Below, in pieces: positions 9,321 through 17,722 of a stretch of DNA of 64,000 bases (position 1 is the stretch's first letter; each line of letters starts with the position of its first letter). Source of the stretch: Streptomyces spororaveus (GTDB lineage Bacteria; Actinomycetota; Actinomycetes; Streptomycetales; Streptomycetaceae); assembly GCF_016755875.1 (NCBI RefSeq), contig NZ_BNED01000005.1, positions 1,798,001 to 1,862,000 of the forward strand, read 5' to 3'. The notes below the pieces were generated by a model. That model searched no databases, was not told the origin of the DNA, and saw only the letters and a list, made by a program, of their open reading frames with translations. The position numbers were made by a program, and so were the translations under genes.

Positions 9321-9363
9321 CCCGGTCCCCGCTCCGCCCGGCCACGGGCGGGCGGGGACCGGG
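9321..9363 (+). terminator. Hairpin after the exporter gene
   Basis: CCCGGTCCCCGC... pairs with ...GCGGGGACCGGG around a short GC-rich centre, immediately behind the exporter stop. It could end the main cluster transcript, with the M20 gene expressed partly by read-through or from its own promoter. Confidence 0.55.
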
Positions 9364-9422
9364 ACCGGGCCGGAGCCACCCGTACCGACACCACGTCCCC
9401 AGTGGGACGGACCGGAGGACCC

Positions 9423-10772
9423 ATGCGTGACCAACTGGCCGAGCGCATCGCGCATCTGATGCCGCGGGCGCAGAGCGACCTGGCGGACCTGGTCGCCATC
9501 CCCTCGATCGCCGACCCGCGCAGCTACCCTCCCGAGGACTGCCGCCGGGCCGCCGAGTGGGTCAGGGACGCCTTCGCCGAGGTGGGCTTCCGCGACCTGC
9601 GGCTCGCCGAGACCAGCGACGGCAGCCTCGCCGTGCTCGGCGAACGCCCCGGCCCGGCCGGGGCGCCCACCGTACTGCTGTACTCGCACTACGACGTCCA
9701 GCCGCCGATGGACGAGGCGGCCTGGGACTCTCCCCCGTTCACCCTGACCGAACGCGAGGGCCGCTGGTACGGTCGCGGCGCGGCCGACTGCAAGGGCAAC
9801 ATCCTCACCCAGCTGACCGCGCTCCGGGCATGGGGCGAGGACGTCCCGGTCCATCTGAAGCTGGTCTGCGAGGGGTCCGAGGAGCAGGGCACCGGCGGTC
9901 TGGAGGACTACCTCCACGACCACCCCGAGGAGCTGCGCGCCGACGTCGTACTGGTCTGCGACACCGGCAACGCGACGGCGGGGGTTCCGTCCGTCACGGT
10001 CGGCCTCCGCGGGGTGACCGAGGTGGTCGTGAGGGTGAACACCCTCGCCTCCGCAGCCCACTCGGGGATGTTCGGCGGGGCCGCCCCGGACGCGCTGGCC
10101 GCGCTGATCCACATGCTGGCCACCCTGCGCGACGACAAGGGCCAGACCGCCGTCCGGGGGCTGGACCAGGAGGGGTCCTGGCCGGGACGTGACTATCCGG
10201 TCGAGCAGTTCCGCCGTGACGCCCGGGTGCTGGAGGGCGTCGGCCTGTTCGGCGCCGGGGACGCCGGTGTCGCCGACCTGCTGTGGGCGCGTCCCGCGCT
10301 CACGGTTCTCGGTATCGACTGCCCGCCGGTGGTCGGGTCCGCCGCGGCCGTCCAGCCCGCGGCCGCGGCCCGGCTGAGCCTGCGGGTGCCGCCCGGGACG
10401 GATCCCGTCCGGGCGCAGGACGCGCTGGTCGGGCACCTTGAGCAGGTCGCTCCCTGGGGCGTGCGGCTGGAGATCGAGCGGGGGCCGGCGAACTCTCCCT
10501 TCCTGGCCGCGACCGGCGGACCGGCCTACACCGCGCTGGCGGACGCCATGCAGGAGGCCTTCGGACACGAACTCGCCCTGCTCGGCGGCGGCGGTTCCAT
10601 CCCGCTGTGCAACGCCCTGGCCGAGCAGTTCCCCAAGGCCGAGATCATGCTGCTCGGCGTGGAGGAACCGGCCAGCCTGATCCACGCGCCCAACGAGAGT
10701 GTGGACCCCGGCGAGATCTCCCGGATGGCTCTGGCCATCGCCCTGTTCCTCGGGCGCCTCGGCCGTCCCTGA
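9423..10772 (+). CDS. M20-family dipeptidase/amidohydrolase
   Basis: This 449-residue protein starts at ATG 9423 behind GGAGGACCC. It is an M20 metallopeptidase: metal ligand His89 in YSHYDVQPP, the bridging Asp122 in GRGAADCKGN, the catalytic Glu in CEGSEEQGTGG, and a C-terminal His in LIHAPNES. The substrate-lid domain has the usual AHSGMFGG segment. No signal peptide is seen, so it acts in the cytoplasm. Close relatives cleave dipeptides or acyl amino acids. At the end of a Dap/NRPS cluster it may trim a precursor, release an inactive pro-form or detoxify the product. It is separated from the exporter by a hairpin and 107 bp, so membership in the cluster is likely but not certain. Confidence 0.88.
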   Translation: MRDQLAERIAHLMPRAQSDLADLVAIPSIADPRSYPPEDCRRAAEWVRDAFAEVGFRDLRLAETSDGSLAVLGERPGPAGAPTVLLYSHYDVQPPMDEAAWDSPPFTLTEREGRWYGRGAADCKGNILTQLTALRAWGEDVPVHLKLVCEGSEEQGTGGLEDYLHDHPEELRADVVLVCDTGNATAGVPSVTVGLRGVTEVVVRVNTLASAAHSGMFGGAAPDALAALIHMLATLRDDKGQTAVRGLDQEGSWPGRDYPVEQFRRDARVLEGVGLFGAGDAGVADLLWARPALTVLGIDCPPVVGSAAAVQPAAAARLSLRVPPGTDPVRAQDALVGHLEQVAPWGVRLEIERGPANSPFLAATGGPAYTALADAMQEAFGHELALLGGGGSIPLCNALAEQFPKAEIMLLGVEEPASLIHAPNESVDPGEISRMALAIALFLGRLGRP

Positions 10773-10784
10773 CCTCCGGCGGCC

Positions 10785-10855
10785 CACGACGAAGCTCCTG
10801 GCGGGTACGGGTGGTCTCGGTGGAGAACCCGTCCGCCAGGAGCTTCGCCGTCGTG
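10785..10855. terminator. Bidirectional terminator between convergent genes
   Basis: CACGACGAAGCTCCTGGCGG pairs with CCGCCAGGAGCTTCG-CCGTCGTG across a ~27-bp loop region. It lies between the convergent M20 and LLM oxidoreductase genes and marks the right edge of the NRPS cluster. Confidence 0.8.
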
Positions 10856-10879
10856 CGGAAAGGGCCCGGTGTCCTCGGG

Positions 10880-11896
10880 CTACGCGTTGATCGCGGGGAT
10901 GATCTCGGAGCCGTACGCGTCGATGGTGGCCTCCCGCGCGTCGTGCATGTCGTAGACGGCGAACTGGTCGACGCCCAGGTCGCGCAGGGCCCGCAGCTTC
11001 TCGATGTGCGCCTCGGCCGGGCCCAGCAGGCAGAAGCGGTCGACGATCTCGTCGGGGACGAAGTCGGTGGACGGGTTCCCGGCCCGGCCGTGGTGGCTGT
11101 AGTCGTAGCCCTGGCGGGCCTTGATGTACTCGGTGAGTTCCTCGGGGACCATCGAGGAGTGCTCGCCGTAGCGGCCGACGAGGTCCGCGACGTGGTTGCC
11201 GACCATCCCGCCGAACCAGCGGCACTGGTCGCGGGCGTGCGCCAGGGCCTCGGCCGAGTCGTCGGCCGTGACGTAGGCGGGGGCCGCCACGCAGATGGTG
11301 AGGGACGCCGGGTCGCGGCCCGCCTCGGTCGCGGCCTGCCGTACGGCCTTGACCATCCACTCGGTGAGGTAGAGGTCGGCGAGCTGGAGGATGAACCCGT
11401 CGGCCTTCTGCCCGGTGAGGGCGAGCGCCTTCGGCCCGTACGCGGCCATCCAGACGGGCAGCTTCCCGTCCTCGATCCACGGGATCCGGAGCGGCTTGCC
11501 GTCGACCTCGGCCTCACGGCCCTCGGCCAGGTCGCGGATCACCTCGATGGCCTCGCCGAGCCGGGCCAGGGTGTTGGGGGCGCGACCGGCGACCCGCATC
11601 GCGGAGTCGCCGCGGCCGATGCCGCAGACGGTGCGGTTGCCGTACATGTCGTTGAGGGTGGCGAAGGTGGAGGCGGTGACCTCCCAGGTACGGGTCCCCG
11701 GGTTGGTCACCATCGGGCCGACGTGCAGCTTCTGCGTGTTGGCGAGGATCTGGCTGTAGATGACGAACGGCTCCTGCCACAGCACGGCGGAGTCGAAGGT
11801 CCAGCCGTAGCGGAAGCCGTTGCGCTCGGCGCGCTTCATGAGGCTGATGACCTGGGAGGCGGGCGGGTCGGTCTGCAGGACGAGGCCGAAGTCCAT
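10880..11896 (-). CDS. LLM-class flavin/F420-dependent oxidoreductase (pyrimidine operon)
   Basis: This 338-residue TIM-barrel protein has luciferase-like features: LHVGPMVTNPGTRTWEVTASTFATL, GRGDSAMRVAG, and GKLPVWMAAYGPKALALTGQKADG. It resembles the F420-binding LLM group often found with hydantoinase and beta-ureidopropionase genes. It is the last gene of the operon, 19 bp after the dihydropyrimidinase. No NADPH-type dihydropyrimidine dehydrogenase is present here, so a role in the redox step of pyrimidine or hydantoin breakdown is an attractive inference, not shown. Length and motifs are normal for the family. Confidence 0.85.
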   Translation of the reverse strand: MDFGLVLQTDPPASQVISLMKRAERNGFRYGWTFDSAVLWQEPFVIYSQILANTQKLHVGPMVTNPGTRTWEVTASTFATLNDMYGNRTVCGIGRGDSAMRVAGRAPNTLARLGEAIEVIRDLAEGREAEVDGKPLRIPWIEDGKLPVWMAAYGPKALALTGQKADGFILQLADLYLTEWMVKAVRQAATEAGRDPASLTICVAAPAYVTADDSAEALAHARDQCRWFGGMVGNHVADLVGRYGEHSSMVPEELTEYIKARQGYDYSHHGRAGNPSTDFVPDEIVDRFCLLGPAEAHIEKLRALRDLGVDQFAVYDMHDAREATIDAYGSEIIPAINA

Positions 11897-11915
11897 GGGG
11901 CGGCTCCTTGACGCT

Positions 11916-13316
11916 TTACAGGTACTGGCAGGTGGAGCGGGGGACGAAGGCCCCGTGGCCGGCCCGGCCGGTGTATTCGCGCTGGTCGATGACGAGTTCG
12001 CCGCGCGAGAGCACGGTGTCGACGCGTCCGGTGATCCGCCTGCCCTCGTACGCCGAGTAGTCCACGTTCATGTGGTGCGTCTCGGCGGAGATGACCTGCT
12101 CGGCGTGCGGATCGTAGAGGACGATGTCGGCGTCGGAGCCCGGCGCGATGGTGCCCTTCTGCGGGTACAGGCCGAACATCCGGGCCGGGGTCGCACACGC
12201 GATCTCGATCCAGCGCCGGCGGCTGATGTGCCCGTCCAGGACAGCCTGGTGGAGGAGGTCCATCCGGTTCTCCACGCCCGGCAGCCCGTTGGGGATCTTC
12301 GAGAAGTCCCCGCGGCCCAGCTCCTTCTGGCCCCGGAAGCAGAACGGGCAGTGGTCGGTGGAGACCACCTGGAGGTCGTTGGTCCGCAGCCCCCGCCACA
12401 GCGCCGCCTGGTGCTCGCGCGGCCTCAGCGGGGTGGAGCAGACGTACTTGGCGCCCTGGAAGTCGGGCTCCTCCAGGTTGTCGGTGGACAGGAACAGGTA
12501 CTGCGGACAGGTCTCCCCGAAGACCGGCAGGCCCTTGTCGCGCGCGGCGGCGAGCTCCGCCACGGCCTCCTCCGCCGAGACGTGGACCACGTACAGCGGG
12601 GCGCCCGCGACCCGCGCCAGCTGGATCGCGCGGTGGGTGGCCTCGGCCTCCAGAAGCACCTTGCGGACCTCGCCGTGGTGGCGCGGGTCGGTCTCCCCGC
12701 GGGCCAGGGCCTGCTCGACGAGGACGTCGATCGCGATGCCGTTCTCGGCGTGCATCATGATCAGCCCGCCGTTGGCGGCGCCGCGCTGCATGGCGCGCAG
12801 GATCTGCCCGTCGTCGCTGTAGAAGACGCCGGGGTAGGCCATGAACAGTTTGAAGGAGGTGACCCCCTCGCCGACGAGGTGGTCCATCTCCTTGAGGGTT
12901 CTCTCGTTGACGTCCGAGAGGATCATGTGGAAGGCGTAGTCGACGGCGCAGTTGCCGTCGGCCTTGGCGTACCAGGTGTCGAGGCCCTCGCGCAGGGAGC
13001 GGCCCACGCTCTGCACGGCGAAGTCGACGATGGTGGTGGTGCCGCCCCAGGCGGCCGCTCTGGTGCCGGTCTCGAAGGTGTCGGAGGCCGAGGTGCCTCC
13101 GAAGGGAAGTTCCATGTGGGTGTGCGCGTCGACCCCGCCGGGGATGACGTACTTCCCGGTCGCGTCGATCGTGCGGTCGGCCGTCCAGGCGCCGGCCGCC
13201 GCCGAGCCGTGTGCGGCCAGCGCCGCCACCCGGCCGTCCTCGACCAGGACGTCCGCGTGCAGTTCGTCGGAGGCGGTGACGACGAGGCCGCCAGAGATCA
13301 GGGTGCGGGTGCTCAT
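11916..13316 (-). CDS. hydA: Dihydropyrimidinase / D-hydantoinase
   Basis: This 466-residue cyclic amidohydrolase opens dihydrouracil or 5-substituted hydantoins to N-carbamoyl amino acids. The dinuclear metal site is complete: His65 and His67 (GGVDAHTHM), the carbamylated Lys156 (TSFKLFMAYPG), a His in IMMHAEN, a His in VHVSAEE and an Asp in STDHCPFC. Typical family length. It starts at ATG 13316, 9 bp after the aminotransferase stop, within a four-gene operon whose first gene is a beta-ureidopropionase-like amidohydrolase. This order supports the reductive pyrimidine pathway. Confidence 0.95.
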   Translation of the reverse strand: MSTRTLISGGLVVTASDELHADVLVEDGRVAALAAHGSAAAGAWTADRTIDATGKYVIPGGVDAHTHMELPFGGTSASDTFETGTRAAAWGGTTTIVDFAVQSVGRSLREGLDTWYAKADGNCAVDYAFHMILSDVNERTLKEMDHLVGEGVTSFKLFMAYPGVFYSDDGQILRAMQRGAANGGLIMMHAENGIAIDVLVEQALARGETDPRHHGEVRKVLLEAEATHRAIQLARVAGAPLYVVHVSAEEAVAELAAARDKGLPVFGETCPQYLFLSTDNLEEPDFQGAKYVCSTPLRPREHQAALWRGLRTNDLQVVSTDHCPFCFRGQKELGRGDFSKIPNGLPGVENRMDLLHQAVLDGHISRRRWIEIACATPARMFGLYPQKGTIAPGSDADIVLYDPHAEQVISAETHHMNVDYSAYEGRRITGRVDTVLSRGELVIDQREYTGRAGHGAFVPRSTCQYL

Positions 13317-13325
13317 GTGATCCCC

Positions 13326-14621
13326 CTACTGGATGCTGCGCAATGCCTGTTCGAGGATCTCGGCGCCCTCTTCCGCCTCGGCGACGGTGAGGGAGAGCGG
13401 CGGCGCGATGCGCAGCACGCTGGTGTTGTACCCGCCGCCCTTGCCGAGCAGCAGGCCGCCTTCGCGGGCCGCCTCCAGGACGGCGGCGGCCGCGTCCGGG
13501 TCGGCCTCGTCGGTGCCCGGCTTCGCGAGTTCGAGGCCGGCCATCAGGCCCCGGCCGCGGATCTCCCGTACGGCGGGCACGGTGGCGGCGATGCCGCGCA
13601 GCCGCTCCAGCAGCAGGCCGCCGACGCGGCGGGCGTTGCCCTGGAGGTCGTGCTCCAGCAGGTACGCGAGGTTGGCGACGCCGGCCGCCATGGTGACCGG
13701 TGAGCCGCCGAAGGTGGAGATGGAGTTGGAGTCCAGGCAGTTCATCACCTCGGCCCGGGCCACGACCCCGCCGATGGACATGCCGTTGCCGATGCCCTTG
13801 GCGAAGGTGAGGATGTCCGGCGGGCCGTTCTGGGCGTGTGCCTGCCAGCCCCAGAAGTTGTCTCCGGTGCGGCCCCAGCCGGTCTGCACCTCGTCGCTGA
13901 TCCACAGGATGCCGTGGCGGTCGAGGACCTCGCGGAAGGCTCCGTAGAGCCCGTCGGGCGGCGAGGTGAACCCGCCGACGCCCTGGATCGGTTCGGCGAT
14001 GAGGGCGGCCACTCCCCCGCGGGCCTGGCCGAGTACGTCCTCCAGGTCCTCGACGGCGGCGGCGGTGAAGGCGGCGTCGTCCAGGTGGGCGAGCGGGCCG
14101 CGGGTGCGCACCGCGCCCTGGACGTAGTACGTCTGCAGCGGCGAGAGGCTGGTCGGGGACCAGCCGCGGTTGCCGGTGATCGAGACGGTGGAGAAGGACC
14201 GGCCGTGGTAGCTGTTGCGCATCGCCAGGATCTGGTTGGAGCGGCGGTACGTCGTCGCGAGCAGCAGGGCGGTGTCGTTGGCCTCGGTGCCGGAGGTGGT
14301 GAAGAAGACCCGGGCGTCGGGGATGCCGGAGAGGGCGGCGACCCGCTCGGCCAGCTCGATCATCGGCCGGTTGAGGTAGAGGGTGGAGGAGTGGATGATC
14401 CGCCCGGCCTGCTCGGACACGGCCTTGGTGACCTCGGGCAGGGCGTGGGCGGTCATCGTGGTGAGGATGCCGCCGAAGAAGTCGAGGTAGCGGTTGCCGT
14501 CGGCGTCCCAGACGTGGCGGCCCTCGCCGTGGGTGAGCTCGATGGGGTGCTTGTAGTAGAGCGCGAGCCAGTCGGGCAGGACGGTGCGGTGGCGGCTGTG
14601 GAGCGGGGTCGGGTTGGTCAC
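13326..14621 (-). CDS. Class III PLP aminotransferase (probable beta-alanine/omega-amino acid transaminase)
   Basis: This 431-residue protein has the class III fold: FFTTSGTEANDTALLLA, the YHGRSFST loop, the cofactor Asp in WISDEVQTGWGRTG, and the Schiff-base lysine K275 in FAKGIGNG. The start chosen is GTG 14621, overlapping the upstream nitrilase stop (GTGA); a longer open frame exists but overlaps that gene. By context it should remove the amino group of beta-alanine or 3-aminoisobutyrate released by the amidohydrolase, giving malonate or methylmalonate semialdehyde. Substrate preference is inferred from the operon, since class III members are broad. Confidence 0.9.
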   Translation of the reverse strand: MTNPTPLHSRHRTVLPDWLALYYKHPIELTHGEGRHVWDADGNRYLDFFGGILTTMTAHALPEVTKAVSEQAGRIIHSSTLYLNRPMIELAERVAALSGIPDARVFFTTSGTEANDTALLLATTYRRSNQILAMRNSYHGRSFSTVSITGNRGWSPTSLSPLQTYYVQGAVRTRGPLAHLDDAAFTAAAVEDLEDVLGQARGGVAALIAEPIQGVGGFTSPPDGLYGAFREVLDRHGILWISDEVQTGWGRTGDNFWGWQAHAQNGPPDILTFAKGIGNGMSIGGVVARAEVMNCLDSNSISTFGGSPVTMAAGVANLAYLLEHDLQGNARRVGGLLLERLRGIAATVPAVREIRGRGLMAGLELAKPGTDEADPDAAAAVLEAAREGGLLLGKGGGYNTSVLRIAPPLSLTVAEAEEGAEILEQALRSIQ

Positions 14622-15460
14622 GGCTGTACGAGCCCTCCGTAGGCGTCGGGACGGCGGTCGCGGTAGAAGGCCCACTGGTCGCGGACCTGCTTGATCAGGT
14701 CGAAGTCGAGGTCGCGGACGACGAGCTCCTCGTCCTTGTCGCTGGCGACCTCCCCGACGAACTGACCGCGCGGGTCGACGAAGTAGCTGGTGCCGTAGAA
14801 GTCGTTGTCGCCGTACTCCTCCTGGCCCACCCGGTTGATGGCGGCGATGAAGTACTCGTTGGCGACGGCGGAGGCGGGCTGCTCCAGCTGCCACAGGTAC
14901 GCGGACAGCCCTCGGGAGGTGGCGGAGGGGTTGTAGACCAGCTGGGCTCCGGCCAGGCCCAGTTGGCGCCATCCCTCGGGGAAGTGGCGGTCGTAGCAGA
15001 TGTAGACGCCGATCCGGCCGACGGCGGTGTCGAAGACGGGCCAGCCGAGGTTGCCCGGACGGAAGTAGTACTTCTCCCAGAAGCCTTTGACCTGGGGGAT
15101 GTGGTGCTTGCGGTACTTGCCGAGGTAGCTGCCGTCTGCGTCGATGACGGCGGCGGTGTTGTAGTAGAAGCCCTCGCTCTCCAGCTCGAAGACCGGTACG
15201 ACGATCACCATGCCGGTCTCGCGGGCGAGGTCCTGCATACGGCGTACGGTCGGGCCGTCGGGGACGGCCTCGGCCCAGCGGTAGTGCTCGGGCTCCTGGA
15301 CCTGACAGAAGTAGGGGGCGTTGAAGACTTCTTGGAAGCCGATGATCTGCGCGCCCTCGGCGGCTGCCCGGCGGGCGTACACCTCGTGTTTGGCGATCAT
15401 CGAATCGGTGTCTCCGGTCCAGGTGGCCTGGACCAGCGCGGCGCGGACGACTTGGGCCAT
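14618..15460 (-). CDS. Nitrilase-family amidohydrolase, probable beta-ureidopropionase
   Basis: This 280-residue protein starts at ATG 15460 behind GAGGAG; an in-frame start 39 bp upstream lacks a better ribosome site. The catalytic triad is intact: Glu44 (GFQEVF), Lys118 (KYRKHHIPQ) and Cys155 (VYICYDRHFPEG). The family cuts C-N bonds. Beside dihydropyrimidinase, the expected reaction is N-carbamoyl-beta-alanine to beta-alanine, CO2 and ammonia. It is the first gene of the operon, and a dyad operator lies 29-66 bp upstream. The alternative is an N-carbamoyl-D-amino-acid hydrolase of a hydantoin pathway. Confidence 0.9.
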   Translation of the reverse strand: MAQVVRAALVQATWTGDTDSMIAKHEVYARRAAAEGAQIIGFQEVFNAPYFCQVQEPEHYRWAEAVPDGPTVRRMQDLARETGMVIVVPVFELESEGFYYNTAAVIDADGSYLGKYRKHHIPQVKGFWEKYYFRPGNLGWPVFDTAVGRIGVYICYDRHFPEGWRQLGLAGAQLVYNPSATSRGLSAYLWQLEQPASAVANEYFIAAINRVGQEEYGDNDFYGTSYFVDPRGQFVGEVASDKDEELVVRDLDFDLIKQVRDQWAFYRDRRPDAYGGLVQP

Positions 15461-15488
15461 GAGCTGCTCCTCGCGACGGGAACGCCGA

Positions 15489-15526
15489 GTTCTACGCACG
15501 TAGACGATATGCGTAGGGAGTAGAAC
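15489..15526. promoter_or_regulatory. Nested dyad operator upstream of the pyrimidine operon
   Basis: GTTCTAC (15489-15495) and GTAGAAC (15520-15526) form perfect 7-bp arms. Inside them CTACGCA (15492-15498) and TGCGTAG (15510-15516) form another 7-bp dyad, offset by 3.5 bp. The stretch has lower GC than its surroundings and lies just upstream of the nitrilase start, where a regulator would act. No regulator gene is adjacent. Confidence 0.6.
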
Positions 15527-15704
15527 GTAGGCCTCGTCACAGCGTGGGGCAAGACCGCCGTGCGCGGTTGGAGTAGTCGATCAAGTTACGTCACCACGCG
15601 GTCGTTTACCGTCACGGGTCGGCCCGTTATCGGGCGGTTGACATGCGTGGGGACCGCACGGGGAGCACGATGGAGCTATCCGACGCGCCGAGCAGGAGAA
15701 GGCC

Positions 15705-16181
15705 GTGGTCCTGATGCCCCACAGAGACACTGCGCCGGGCGGCAAGCGACGACTGGTTCGGGCGGCGGCGGCTGTCGTGCTGGCCGTTGGCGTGCTGGTA
15801 CCGGCCGGTGGTTCCGCGACGGCCGCGACGGGGGCGCCCCCTGGCGCGGCCCCGTCCCTCACGCGGTACGACACGATCGCCGTGCAGACCCTCGACTCCA
15901 TCGTGAACGGCGACTTCACCGCCGCCACGGCCAGGTTCGACCCGACCGTACGCAAGCTCCTGCCCCCGGACGCCCTCGCGCGGGCCTGGGTGGTCTACCA
16001 GGACCAGATGGGGCGCTACCGGTCGCACGGCGGCCCGATGGACACCTCCTCGGGCACGTTCACCGTGGTCAGCGTGCCGCTGAGCATGGAGCGCCGGGCC
16101 GGGGAGTTCCGCGTGACCTTCCACGAGGACATGAGCATCGCCGGCCTGTTCTTCCTCCCGGCAGGATTCCCGATCGCCTAG
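15705..16181 (+). CDS. Secreted DUF3887-like protein
   Basis: This 158-residue protein starts at GTG 15705 behind AGGAGAA (ATG at 15714 is the alternative). It has an N-terminal signal peptide: RRLVR, a hydrophobic run, then an AxA-type cleavage region. The mature part contains DSIVNGDFTAATARFDPTVRKLLP and the YQDQMGRYRS segment, resembling the DUF3887 fold that often sits in front of secreted hydrolases. Here it stands alone. Function unknown. Its stop shares a CTAG with the stop of the convergent gene. Confidence 0.7.
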   Translation: MVLMPHRDTAPGGKRRLVRAAAAVVLAVGVLVPAGGSATAATGAPPGAAPSLTRYDTIAVQTLDSIVNGDFTAATARFDPTVRKLLPPDALARAWVVYQDQMGRYRSHGGPMDTSSGTFTVVSVPLSMERRAGEFRVTFHEDMSIAGLFFLPAGFPIA

Positions 16182-17677
16182 GTGTATCGACCCGCCGCGA
16201 TGCCCGCCACCCGCAGGGCGTGGAGCAGGTCGCGGTGCCGGGGTCCGGGGAGCACCCGGGCCGCCCGGAGCAGCCGCGGCACGAACCACGGCGGATCGTG
16301 CCGGGCCAGGCCCGCCGCCTCCTCGGCGGTGCGCACGCGGACGAAGGCGCCGAGCAGGGCGTCCGCCTCACGGATCCGGCCGGCCCCGCCGAGGACCAGC
16401 GCCGCGGCCGCGACCTCGGCCGCCGGGCGGGCGACGCCCTGGCGCAGCAGGGCGTCGCAGTCGGCCTCCCGGCCGGCGGCGCCGAGGGCGGCCGCGGCCG
16501 CGGCGAGCCGCTCGGGCGGGAGCGAGGCCGCCTCCCAGAGCAGAGTGGCCCAGTCGGCCGCGAGGCCGGCCCGGGTCAGCTCGTCGGCCAGCGCGGGCAG
16601 CTGCTCGGCGGGCCGCGCCGCGGCCTCGCACAGCAGGGCGTGGGCCTCACCGCTGCGGCCCTGGGCGCGCAGGGCGAGCAGCGCGGCGGCGACGGCCCCC
16701 GGGGCGCCCGACGAAGCCCCCGCCGGGGGCACGCGCCGGGGCTCGGCCGCGCCGCCCGGGGCGTGCCCCCGGTCGGGGGCGGGCTCCGGGACCCCGAAGC
16801 GGGCCCCGCGCGGCGCGGGGAGTGCGGCGGCGGGACCGGAGCCCGGCGCGCCGTCCCCGCCGGGATGCCCCGGCGGCGGTGTGAAGGCAGGGGCCGCGGG
16901 AGCCGCCGAGCCGGCGTACCGCGCGCCCCCGGAGCGCCGCGCACCGCGCAGCCAGCGCCCCTCGGCCCGCCCGACGGGCGCCTCGCCCCGCACGACGTCC
17001 TCCCGGCCGCGGCCCGTTCCGGTCGCGCCACCCGCTGCGGAGCCCGGTCCGGCGCCCGGTCCGGCACTCGGCCCGACGTCCGGCGCCGCGCTCGACCCCG
17101 CGCCCGGTGCCGGATGGGGTTCCCGTTGGCCGGGTACTCCGGGCAGGGGGTCCGCGGGATCCTGGCCCCCGGGGGCCGCCCGCAGGGCTCGGAGGCGGGC
17201 CGCCAGGTCCTCGTGGCGGGCCGCGGCGCGGGCCACGTCGTCCTGGGCCCAGGAGAGTTCCCGGGCGAGGGCGTCCGTCTCGGCCCGGTCGGCGGTCCTG
17301 CCGAGCCGTACGGTCAGGCTCCTCAGGGCCGTCTGCGACTCGGCCCGCTGCGCGACCGCCGCCGCGAGCAGGGTCCGCAGCTCCCCCTCGCCGCCCGGCA
17401 GCCGGTCCCACACCGTGACGGCCGCCGCCCGCAGCTGGGCCGCGTACACGGTCTCCCGTGCCGCGAACTCCGCGCCGCGCGCCCCGGCCAGGTCCCGCAG
17501 CAGGGATTCCACCACGTCCCACGGGGGTATCGCCGCCCCGTCGAGACACGCCTTCAGACCCTGTGGATCCCGTCGCAGGAACTCCCCGTACCAGCCTGCC
17601 CCGGGATCCAGTCTCTGCGTCAATCCTGTTAAGTATCCAGAGAGTTGACTGATCGCCAGCGAAGTCGCGGTCTCCAT
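16178..17677 (-). CDS. Uncharacterised protein with helical head, Pro/Gly/Ala-rich linker and helical-repeat tail
   Basis: I do not recognise this 499-residue protein. Residues ~1-170 are helical and charged, with a heptad-like stretch (RTADRAETDALARELSWAQD) that may be a coiled coil. Residues ~175-330 are a low-complexity linker rich in Pro, Gly, Ala and Arg. Residues ~335-490 contain repeated short units of the type ALLxEAA.RP.E..A..LxxAGR, which look like an alpha-solenoid. No signal peptide or membrane segment is seen. Codon bias is strong, so the frame is real despite many overlapping antisense frames. Similar three-part proteins are common in Streptomyces next to regulatory genes. The stop overlaps the convergent gene at CTAG. 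Confidence 0.65.
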   Translation of the reverse strand: METATSLAISQLSGYLTGLTQRLDPGAGWYGEFLRRDPQGLKACLDGAAIPPWDVVESLLRDLAGARGAEFAARETVYAAQLRAAAVTVWDRLPGGEGELRTLLAAAVAQRAESQTALRSLTVRLGRTADRAETDALARELSWAQDDVARAAARHEDLAARLRALRAAPGGQDPADPLPGVPGQREPHPAPGAGSSAAPDVGPSAGPGAGPGSAAGGATGTGRGREDVVRGEAPVGRAEGRWLRGARRSGGARYAGSAAPAAPAFTPPPGHPGGDGAPGSGPAAALPAPRGARFGVPEPAPDRGHAPGGAAEPRRVPPAGASSGAPGAVAAALLALRAQGRSGEAHALLCEAAARPAEQLPALADELTRAGLAADWATLLWEAASLPPERLAAAAAALGAAGREADCDALLRQGVARPAAEVAAAALVLGGAGRIREADALLGAFVRVRTAEEAAGLARHDPPWFVPRLLRAARVLPGPRHRDLLHALRVAGIAAGRYT

Positions 17678-17722
17678 GACCGCATTGGATCCCGCCTGTG
17701 TTACGGGCGGGCTACGGGCATC

